From the NCBI GenBank assembly GCA_016839985.1, contig JAEOTG010000076.1, positions 1-11,183 on the forward strand: a stretch of 11,183 nt of DNA, read 5' to 3'. Both the position numbers and the translations under genes were made by a program. Of the stretch, positions 6,231 through 11,183 are shown one piece after another. The notes beneath the pieces were generated by a model. It searched no databases. It worked only from the letters and a program-made list of their open reading frames with translations, and was not told where the DNA came from. This DNA comes from Candidatus Heimdallarchaeota archaeon (GTDB lineage: Archaea > Asgardarchaeota > Heimdallarchaeia > Heimdallarchaeales > Heimdallarchaeaceae). Numbering within the stretch: the first letter of the stretch is position 1; the number at the start of each line of letters is the position of its first letter.

Positions 6231-6674
6231 AAGCAGATCTTCGATAGTAACTAAATAGTCAATAAATGGCATATAGTTTTTTGCATCTTCTTTTGTTTGC
6301 GAGATAAGTAGAACATCTATTTTTTCTCTAGCTGAAATCACAACTGGAAGTTGATTCTCTTCTATAACTCCTAAGCAGAGAATATCTGTTTGTTGAGAAT
6401 TTACAATATCAAGACATTCTATCGCCAAATAAACATCTTTATCAGAAGGAACAATTACAGGAGAAAATCCTTTTTTAATGAAGAATTTAGACTTTTCAGG
6501 TTTTAGCTGGTAATCAAAAACGACAATATTTTTTCTTATGCTTCCAATTTCCTGTATTTGCTCTAAAAGAAATTCTATAGAGGAAGGAGGGATTTTCTCA
6601 AGCAATTCACCATCAGAGACGCAACAAATCCTTTTACTTTGTCTCCTTAAAATATTAAGTACTTTTTCGGTCAT
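6219..6674 (-). CDS. Divergent NYN-domain (PIN-like fold) protein
   Basis: A 151-aa protein resembling the archaeal TIGR00288 group of NYN domains, which share the PIN/FEN nuclease fold and are usually thought to act on RNA. The best match is the core: GFSPVIVPSDKDVYLAIECL (69-88) aligns with the family's GFEP-IIVPGDVDVRMAVEAM, keeping D78 and D80, followed by a TDILCLG strand and the LPVVISARE helix. Two other acidic sites are altered: the first strand reads CCVSDGELL with D21 shifted from the usual VDGPN, and the usual RDADF is IEENQ (104-108). Catalysis may be changed or lost. The ATG at 6674 is preferred to a TTG at 6689, because a TATA element at 6702-6710 would start transcription near 6680. 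It is divergent from the cis-prenyltransferase gene. The assignment rests on the core match and is moderate. Confidence 0.65.
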   Translation of the reverse strand: MTEKVLNILRRQSKRICCVSDGELLEKIPPSSIEFLLEQIQEIGSIRKNIVVFDYQLKPEKSKFFIKKGFSPVIVPSDKDVYLAIECLDIVNSQQTDILCLGVIEENQLPVVISAREKIDVLLISQTKEDAKNYMPFIDYLVTIEDLLKKQ

Positions 6675-6701
6675 ACCTGTGATAAACAAGATTTTTTACT
6701 G

Positions 6702-6716
6702 TTATATATTCTTCGC
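6702..6716 (-). promoter_or_regulatory. Promoter of the NYN-domain gene
   Basis: On the minus strand GCGAAG (6716-6711) followed by AATATATAA (6710-6702) forms a BRE/TATA pair. It is centred 32 bases before the ATG at 6674, giving a leader of about six bases. This decides the start against the upstream TTG. Confidence 0.5.
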
Positions 6717-6745
6717 TAAATTCTTAAAAACCAACATTCAATTTC

Positions 6746-6793
6746 TTTAAATATTGATTATTACCATGGTAATTAACAAGTGTGATAAGAGGT
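6746..6793 (+). promoter_or_regulatory. Promoter and Shine-Dalgarno site of the cis-prenyltransferase gene
   Basis: TTTAAATAT (6746-6754) is a TATA-like box that would start transcription near 6776. GAGGT (6789-6793) lies six bases before the ATG at 6800 and three before the ATG at 6797, favouring 6800. A GTG at 6782 lies upstream of this site. The 14-bp palindrome at 6760-6773 sits between the TATA box and the start site. Confidence 0.45.
6760..6773. promoter_or_regulatory. 14-bp perfect palindrome in the divergent promoter region (possible operator)
   Basis: ATTACCATGGTAAT is a perfect inverted repeat between the divergent NYN and cis-prenyltransferase genes. It lies just downstream of the TATA box and directly upstream of the expected start of the + strand gene, where a dimeric repressor would block polymerase. 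The palindrome is seen; operator function is inferred. Confidence 0.4.
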
Positions 6794-6799
6794 TCAATG

Positions 6800-7570
6800 A
6801 TGAGTCTACTACCACGTAAATTTATTTACAGATTATATGAGAGGAAACTTGCTGCAGAAATCAAAAATCAACTAATTCCTGAACATATAGCGATCATCTT
6901 AGATGGAAATAGAAGAGGAAGCCAAAAACTAGGAGTAGAATATGAAGAAGGTTACCATTTAGGAGCAAAAAAGCTAGAAGAAGTTCTAGATTGGTGTTGG
7001 GAACTGGGAGTAAAAATTATAACATGTTGGGTTTTTTCAACTGACAATTTTTCAAGACCAGATAGCCAGGTCAAATCTATAATGCAACTAGCAAAAGAAT
7101 ATCTTCAGAAATTTAGGGAAGACAAAAGAGTGCATAAGAACAAAATACAACTTAAAGTTCTGGGAAGGATAAATTTACTACCTTCTGAAGTACAGGAGGA
7201 AATAAAGAAAACAGAAAAGGCAACAGAGAAATATGATAATTTTAGATTCAATCTTTGTATGGCATATGGTGGAAGAGCTGAAATAGTTGATGCTTTAAAA
7301 GAAATTATTATTAAAGCAAAAAACAATGAAATTGATTTGAGTGATGTTGATGAGGAGTTGATTGCATCTCATTTATACACAGTGGGTATCCCAGATCCTG
7401 ACTTAATCATTAGATCCTCAGGAGAAGAAAGACTATCTGGCTTTCTCTTGTGGCAAGCAGCTTATTCTGAGTATTATTTTGCAGATGTTTTTTGGCCATT
7501 ATTCCGCAAAATAGACTTGTGGAGAGCTATAAGAACATATCAAGGTAGAAAAAGACGTTATGGAAAATAA
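6800..7570 (+). CDS. uppS: Cis-prenyltransferase (undecaprenyl/polyprenyl diphosphate synthase family)
   Basis: Adds isopentenyl diphosphate units in cis to an allylic primer, making a polyprenyl diphosphate that serves as glycosyl carrier lipid (dolichol-type in archaea). The 256-aa product has the family motifs in order: HIAIILDGNRR (29-39) with catalytic-type D35, GYHLGAKKLEEVLDWC near 51-66, FSTDNFSRP (79-87), MAYGGRAEI near 154-162, and PDPDLIIRSSGEERLSGFLL near 198-217, where Arg205 and Arg211 bind diphosphate. It ends with the FRKIDLWRAIRTYQGRKRR tail, typical of archaeal and eukaryotic enzymes. The usual aromatic after DGNRR is Gly here. The start at ATG 6800 is supported by GAGGT; ATG 6797 or GTG 6782 are alternatives. 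It converges on the GPN GTPase gene with 22 bases between the stops. Family call strong; product chain length unknown. Confidence 0.92.
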   Translation: MSLLPRKFIYRLYERKLAAEIKNQLIPEHIAIILDGNRRGSQKLGVEYEEGYHLGAKKLEEVLDWCWELGVKIITCWVFSTDNFSRPDSQVKSIMQLAKEYLQKFREDKRVHKNKIQLKVLGRINLLPSEVQEEIKKTEKATEKYDNFRFNLCMAYGGRAEIVDALKEIIIKAKNNEIDLSDVDEELIASHLYTVGIPDPDLIIRSSGEERLSGFLLWQAAYSEYYFADVFWPLFRKIDLWRAIRTYQGRKRRYGK

Positions 7571-7578
7571 TTCCTTCT

Positions 7579-7591
7579 AGTTTCTGAAACT
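7579..7591. terminator. Short palindrome between convergent genes
   Basis: AGTTTCTGAAACT has 6-bp arms around a single base, in the 22-base gap between two convergent stops. It could fold in transcripts from either side, but the loop is too tight for a stable hairpin unless the stem opens. A weak candidate bidirectional terminator. Confidence 0.2.
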
Positions 7592-7592
7592 C

Positions 7593-8372
7593 TTATTCAT
7601 AGAAATCATCTCTTTCTCCCCACTCCCTTTCTATTAATCCAACTAAAGTGTCTATGTTATAACCAGTATTTGCGCTAATTGGAAAAAGTTCTCCAGTAAA
7701 CTTAAACTGTTCAAGAATTTCTATAATACTCATCCCTAGTTGCTGAGAAAGAGTAACTTGACCACTCCCTTGTAAATCAGTCAACAATGTTTCTGGTGAA
7801 TCAATCCAATTTTCTAGATTTTCCATTTGTTCTTTTTCAATAATGTCTTCTTTTGAAATGGAAACTATCTGTGGTAAAGAAAGTTGAAAAGCAACTGAAA
7901 TACTAAGTAATAGAACACTAGAAAATCCTTCAGGGCGTAGTACTAGAGAAGGATCTATCAAGAAAACTGATGCTGGTTGACTTTCATCGGCGATTACAGA
8001 GGAAACTAATCGACCACTACTTCTATATGCAAAAAGCTCAATTTGTCCCGGAGTATCAACTAGAAGATATTCTGGCTCAATATAGTCGATTTCAGATTTA
8101 ATAGTATCTATTTTTGTTGCAATCAAATCCATGCTGGCAATCATTGCTCCATTTGGACCAAGATCTAACTTTTCTGTTAAATTGTCAATATTTACAAGGT
8201 CTCTAACATCAATATCAGGATTATATGGTAACTTTCTTACTCCTGCATCCAAATTTAAAGTAGCAACATCTAAATTTTTTTGATCAAACCAATCATACAA
8301 TGTTTTTGTCAGGACTGTTTTTCCACTTCCAGCGGTTCCCAACATGAATATAACATATTTTCTTTTTGTCAT
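7593..8372 (-). CDS. GPN-loop GTPase (GPN1/XAB1-type)
   Basis: A 259-aa GTPase of the GPN-loop family, which in eukaryotes (GPN1-3) helps assembly and nuclear import of RNA polymerase II and in archaea forms homodimers of uncertain role. Visible motifs: P-loop GTAGSGKT (12-19), the switch-like DAGVRKLPYNPDIDVRD (42-58) typical of the family, the GPN motif G72-P73-N74 that completes the neighbouring subunit's active site, G3 DTPGQIE (106-112), and a G5-like SANTG (233-237). The G4 position is SKED (173-176) rather than NKxD, an unusual substitution that may change guanine contacts. The gene is last in a minus-strand operon: its ATG follows the cinA-like stop by five bases, with a GGAG Shine-Dalgarno (8381-8384) inside the end of that gene, eight bases before the ATG. 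Length and motifs fit an intact protein. Confidence 0.92.
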   Translation of the reverse strand: MTKRKYVIFMLGTAGSGKTVLTKTLYDWFDQKNLDVATLNLDAGVRKLPYNPDIDVRDLVNIDNLTEKLDLGPNGAMIASMDLIATKIDTIKSEIDYIEPEYLLVDTPGQIELFAYRSSGRLVSSVIADESQPASVFLIDPSLVLRPEGFSSVLLLSISVAFQLSLPQIVSISKEDIIEKEQMENLENWIDSPETLLTDLQGSGQVTLSQQLGMSIIEILEQFKFTGELFPISANTGYNIDTLVGLIEREWGERDDFYE

Positions 8373-8377
8373 TTTAT

Positions 8378-9169
8378 CTACTCCATAAAGGATTGAATTA
8401 TTATTTTTGGTAGATGTTTTTGAAATAATTCCTGTAATAGTTTATTAGCTTGCTGAACTTTTTCTTTCTGAATTTCACCAACACCAGAGATGTGAATCAC
8501 TATTCCGGATTTATATTCGTGCGCAGGATGAGATTTTATATATAATTCAGAAAATTTACCTTTTACTTCATTAATATAAGGAGCTAATTGGCTTTCAAAA
8601 CAATTAAGAATTTGGAACTTCTCTTCATGAAAATCAACTTGACTCTTCTCTTTCAACAAAGGTGCTACTCTTTTTGTAAAAATATCTTTCATCTCTGATG
8701 GAACACCAGGTAAACAAAAAATATTCATATTCTTAAAACTCAAAAAACACCCTGGAGCTCCTCCAATATCATTCTTAAGCACGGTAGATCCAATAGGAAA
8801 TTTTGCCATCTTCCTTCGCTCCTTAGAGAGAGATAATCCTTTTTGATTATAGTATACCTCAATCATCGCTAAAGCTTCTGAACTTTCTTGAAGTTGAATT
8901 CCTGTTGTCCTAGAAATAACTTCTAATTGGATATCATCATATGTGGGTCCTAATCCACCAGAAACAATGATTACGTCTGGTTTTCGATTGAACAGTTCGT
9001 GGAAGAAATCAGAAGCTAACTCAAGTTCATCTCTTATGCAAGTCACCCTTCTTACTTCATAACCAAATTTTGTTAAGTTATCACCAATAAATGTTGCATT
9101 AGTATTAACGGTAACTCCGATTAATAGTTCAGTACCTAGGCAAACTATTTCAGCGGTTGGAAGTTCCAT
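8378..9169 (-). CDS. CinA-like molybdopterin-binding-fold protein (COG1058)
   Basis: A 263-aa protein of the CinA N-terminal family. GTELLIG (12-18), SGGLGPTYDD (70-79), GGAPG near 136-140, LPGVPSEM (153-160) and IKSHPAH (211-217) are the family landmarks. The fold is that of molybdopterin-binding domains, but stand-alone archaeal members are not shown to work in molybdenum cofactor synthesis. Bacterial relatives have ADP-ribose/nucleotide pyrophosphatase activity, which would tie it to NAD turnover; this is inference. The C-terminal PncC-like deamidase domain of bacterial CinA is absent, as is usual in archaea. ATG 9169 is preferred over GTG 9178 because it puts the first strand at the normal distance from the N-terminus. 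It lies 17 bases after the polyprenyl synthase stop and five before the GTPase, so it is mid-operon. Confidence 0.87.
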   Translation of the reverse strand: MELPTAEIVCLGTELLIGVTVNTNATFIGDNLTKFGYEVRRVTCIRDELELASDFFHELFNRKPDVIIVSGGLGPTYDDIQLEVISRTTGIQLQESSEALAMIEVYYNQKGLSLSKERRKMAKFPIGSTVLKNDIGGAPGCFLSFKNMNIFCLPGVPSEMKDIFTKRVAPLLKEKSQVDFHEEKFQILNCFESQLAPYINEVKGKFSELYIKSHPAHEYKSGIVIHISGVGEIQKEKVQQANKLLQELFQKHLPKIIIQSFME

Positions 9170-9186
9170 ATGAAACACTCGTTTTA

Positions 9187-10260
9187 TTATTTCTCCCTAT
9201 TCACACCCATTTTTGCAATTTTAGCAAGATAATTCTTATATTTCTCATCTAGTGTTGGTTCTGCTTCATCAAGAAAAGTAATACACTGTTGATAAAGACT
9301 ATTAGCTTTATTACGTGCGTAATCTAACGCCCCGGTTTCTTTTATAATATCTCTGACTTCTTCAATTTCTGCTTCATTAGCATCTTGATTGCCAATTATT
9401 TTTGATAGAGTTTTTCTCTGTTTTTCATTTGCTTTTTCAATAGCTTTGATTGTAAGAATAGTTTTCTTTCCTTCTTTCAAATCACTATCTACTGGCTTCC
9501 CAGTTTTTTCAGGATTTCCGAAAGATCCAATTATATCATCTACTATTTGAAAAGCAACTCCGGCAGTTAACCCAAACTCCCCTAGAGCGTTTATCTGTGA
9601 TTCAGTACCTTCAGCAAAGATAGCTCCAATTCTAGCTGCTTTTTCAAATAAAGCAGCTGTTTTTCCTTGAATCATTGTATAGTATTCATCTTCAGTAACC
9701 GCAAACCTACCCATAAATTCTGTTTCTATTATTACTCCTTGAACTATTTGAAAAAAACCTTCATTAAACTCAATTGCTGCCTTTAAAGTAACTGCAGGAG
9801 GAAAATCTGTTGTGTTTATTGCTTTATAGGCCAGATTATATGCGAAATCTCCTCCCAAAATCCCCATAGAAATACCAAAATCATCAGAATTAGTATTGGT
9901 ATTAGAATAATTTTCATTAGCATAATCTCGCAGTGAAATATGGAATGTCTTTTCACCTCTCCTAGTGTCTGCTTTATCCATTATATCATCATGAATTAAG
10001 CTAGCATTATGTAATAACTCAAGGGAAAGTGATGTAGGAATTATTCTTTCATCTTTTTCCTGTGGAGCAATAGATGAGAATGAATCTACTAGAAGTATTG
10101 GTCTAATCCTTTTCCCTCCTGTAAAAAGAAAATCATTTATTTTTTTGTAATAATATTCAAGAAATGGACTTCCTTTAACTGTTTCAATATGATTATTCAT
10201 AAAAGTATGAAGAGCATAATCAATTTTTTTCAGAAGGCTAGAGTAATGCGTAAGAAACAT
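9187..10260 (-). CDS. idsA: Trans-polyprenyl diphosphate synthase (geranylgeranyl or longer)
   Basis: Condenses allylic diphosphates with isopentenyl diphosphate in trans. In archaea the usual products are the C15-C20 (or C25) chains of ether lipids. The 357-aa product has GGKRIRP (48-54) for IPP binding, a complete first aspartate-rich motif (D91, D92, D95 in HDDIMDKADTRRG) and the second motif QIVDDIIG (D241, D242), with Gly245 in the third place as in many archaeal enzymes. The conserved TGKP and DLKEGKKT motifs follow. The position five before the first motif is Ala86, with Ser87 next, where Sulfolobus C20 enzymes have a bulky Phe; this could permit a longer product. An Asn/Ser/Thr-rich insert (about 115-127) precedes the GDFAYNLAY helix. 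ATG 10260 is preferred to TTG 10284, since a TATA element would start transcription near 10281. First gene of the operon with the cinA-like and GPN genes. Confidence 0.9.
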   Translation of the reverse strand: MFLTHYSSLLKKIDYALHTFMNNHIETVKGSPFLEYYYKKINDFLFTGGKRIRPILLVDSFSSIAPQEKDERIIPTSLSLELLHNASLIHDDIMDKADTRRGEKTFHISLRDYANENYSNTNTNSDDFGISMGILGGDFAYNLAYKAINTTDFPPAVTLKAAIEFNEGFFQIVQGVIIETEFMGRFAVTEDEYYTMIQGKTAALFEKAARIGAIFAEGTESQINALGEFGLTAGVAFQIVDDIIGSFGNPEKTGKPVDSDLKEGKKTILTIKAIEKANEKQRKTLSKIIGNQDANEAEIEEVRDIIKETGALDYARNKANSLYQQCITFLDEAEPTLDEKYKNYLAKIAKMGVNREK

Positions 10261-10302
10261 ATATATCGTCCAGATTGTTTTCAATTTCTTAATGTTTCGC
10301 TA

Positions 10303-10310
10303 GTATTAAA
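10303..10310 (-). promoter_or_regulatory. TATA element of the polyprenyl synthase operon
   Basis: On the minus strand TTTAATAC follows an A-rich BRE-like stretch. It is centred about 26 bases before 10281, giving a leader of roughly 20 bases to the ATG at 10260. The alternative TTG at 10284 would then lie upstream of transcription start. Confidence 0.4.
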
Positions 10311-10323
10311 TTTTTGTTCTTCG

Positions 10324-10343
10324 TGTGTCTATTTGGAAACACA
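10324..10343. promoter_or_regulatory. Inverted repeat between divergent promoters
   Basis: TGTGT and ACACA flank a 10-base spacer, midway between the TATA elements of the synthase operon and of the translin gene. The spacing suits a dimeric regulator, but 5-bp arms are short and chance occurrence is possible. Confidence 0.22.
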
Positions 10344-10352
10344 AGATATATG
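10344..10352 (+). promoter_or_regulatory. TATA element of the translin-family gene
   Basis: AGATATATG is centred about 35 bases before the ATG at 10383, giving a start site near 10374 and a leader of about nine bases with no Shine-Dalgarno site. A second A+T-rich stretch (10358-10368) is too close to the ATG. Confidence 0.35.
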
Positions 10353-10382
10353 TAATGATATTTTAAAGTCAATCTGATTTGT

Positions 10383-11003
10383 ATGGTAAATGTCTCTAAT
10401 TTTCAAAAAATTGCAACTCAAATAGAAAATGAATTGATACGATTAGATAACTTAAGAGAAGAATTGCTAACACTTTCTAGAGAAATAATAAGATTATCAG
10501 GTCAAAGTATAGAGAGTTTTCATAGAAATAAAAGCAATCAGTCAATGGAAAAACTTAATCAAGCAGAATCTAAATTGAAAAAAATCAAGGATTATATAGA
10601 TAAGGGATTTCATTACACTCAATTAAATATTACAAATGTAGCAATGCAAGAATATGCTGAAGCAAAACTTTTCTATGAATTAATAACTAATCAAAAATTA
10701 CTCTCAATTGAAGAACTAGATGTTCCTGAACAAGCTTATTTGTTAGGCATAGCAGACTTAATTGGAGAAATTAGAAGATACATTCTAGAAAAGCTAGTAG
10801 GGGGAGATATCGAGGAAGCTAAGAAACTCTATGAAGTCATGAAAGAAATTTATGGAACAATTTTGCAGATAGAATATGGAAAAAATTTGATTTCAGATTT
10901 TCGTCGTAAAAAAGATACAGCAAGAGTTTTGGTTGAGAGAACTCTTTCTGACTTGTTTGTAGCAACCCAAAGTAGGAATTTTCAACAAAATCTCAATGAA
11001 TAA
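10383..11003 (+). CDS. Translin-family protein
   Basis: A 206-aa, all-helical protein of the translin/TRAX family. In eukaryotes translin and TRAX form an octameric RNA-binding and RNase complex (C3PO) that trims tRNA 5' leaders and siRNA passenger strands. Archaeal relatives form similar shells, some with nuclease activity. Family features seen: LREELLTLSREIIRLSGQSI (24-43), QEYAEAKLFYEL (89-100), VPEQAYLLGIADLIGEIRRY (114-133) and the C-terminal RRKKDTARVLVERTLSDL (174-191). The acids E90, E93, D125 and E129 sit where TRAX keeps its catalytic acidic cluster, so RNase activity is possible. Length is usual for archaeal members. It starts at the ATG with a TATA element upstream, is divergent from the polyprenyl synthase operon, and ends 11 bases before the stop of the convergent glycerate kinase gene. 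Family call strong; activity inferred. Confidence 0.88.
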   Translation: MVNVSNFQKIATQIENELIRLDNLREELLTLSREIIRLSGQSIESFHRNKSNQSMEKLNQAESKLKKIKDYIDKGFHYTQLNITNVAMQEYAEAKLFYELITNQKLLSIEELDVPEQAYLLGIADLIGEIRRYILEKLVGGDIEEAKKLYEVMKEIYGTILQIEYGKNLISDFRRKKDTARVLVERTLSDLFVATQSRNFQQNLNE

Positions 11004-11014
11004 AAAGAGTGGGA

Positions 11015-11183
11015 TTATTCACTTACTTCTATGCATATTATCGCAATATCCATTAAGTTAGTTCCTGTGTATCCAGTTATTATTTCCCCGCCTTTTGAAT
11101 TGAAGAATTTATTTGAATTCTGATTATTTAACTCTGTAGATGCATATCTTGATTCTTTTTGATTCGTTATAGTAAAAGGCCCC
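11015..11183 (-). CDS. Glycerate 2-kinase (MOFRL family), C-terminal fragment at window edge
   Basis: The minus strand carries 55 codons ending in TAA (11017-11015), with the rest of the gene beyond the window. The residues NNQNSNKFFNSKGGEIITGY followed by TGTNLMDIAIICIE match the C-terminus of MOFRL-type glycerate 2-kinases, where NDSYTFF, a Gly-rich turn, and TGPTGTNVNDL occur in the same order. These enzymes phosphorylate D-glycerate at position 2, linking glycerate to central carbon metabolism (for example in archaeal Entner-Doudoroff variants). The usual PTG is YTG here. Because only the end is visible, completeness and start cannot be judged. Confidence 0.75.
   Translation of the reverse strand, partial: GPFTITNQKESRYASTELNNQNSNKFFNSKGGEIITGYTGTNLMDIAIICIEVSE

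Noticed and set aside
6538..6750. Plus-strand frame antisense to the start of the NYN gene
   Set aside because: Composition is that of a reverse-strand shadow; it runs through the minus-strand promoter.
10189..10377. Plus-strand frame upstream of the translin gene
   Set aside because: Antisense to the N-terminus of the prenyl synthase and covers both divergent promoters; no domain visible.
1..11183. CRISPR array, tRNA or rRNA genes
   Set aside because: No regularly spaced repeats and no cloverleaf or rRNA-like segments were recognised in the intergenic regions.

Overview
The window looks archaeal and most likely comes from an Asgard archaeon, possibly of the Heimdallarchaeia type. It is A+T-rich with tightly packed genes. 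It encodes a free-standing Roadblock/LC7 protein, a GPN-loop GTPase, a translin-family protein, an archaeal COG1340-type coiled-coil protein, a NYN-type protein and an archaeal nicotinate phosphoribosyltransferase with a C-terminal zinc ribbon. Upstream regions carry TATA-like boxes about 25-30 bases before likely start sites, with very short leaders. The lineage is inferred from gene content only.

Left part (1-2843, all +): the 3' end of a long coiled-coil protein gene, nicotinate phosphoribosyltransferase (NAD salvage), and a Roadblock/LC7 protein. T-rich stretches or hairpins separate these genes, so each is probably its own transcription unit.

Middle (about 3008-5201): a decayed IS607-like mobile element. 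It keeps the N-terminal MerR-type helix-turn-helix of the IS607 transposase without a usable start codon and without the serine-recombinase domain. This is followed 13 bases later by an intact, unusually large (668 aa) TnpB-like protein. The RuvC-I Asp and RuvC-II Glu are present, but both acidic positions of RuvC-III are replaced (N633, H635) and the zinc ribbon is HxxC/CxxC. A perfect 7-bp hairpin at the 3' end of the gene is where an omegaRNA scaffold would be expected. This is the most interesting part of the window: a large RNA-guided-nuclease relative that may be nuclease-dead or rearranged, beside an orphan DNA-binding domain.

Right part (5294-11183): a COG1340-like coiled-coil protein (+) converges on a divergent NYN-domain protein (-). 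The latter is divergently transcribed from a cis-prenyltransferase (+) across a region with a perfect 14-bp palindrome. Then comes a minus-strand operon, read right to left: polyprenyl/geranylgeranyl diphosphate synthase, CinA-like molybdopterin-binding-fold protein, GPN-loop GTPase. A translin-family gene (+) is divergent from this operon, and the window ends in the 3' part of a glycerate 2-kinase (MOFRL) gene on the minus strand. The two prenyltransferases link this segment to isoprenoid-chain synthesis (membrane lipids, glycosyl-carrier polyprenols or quinones).
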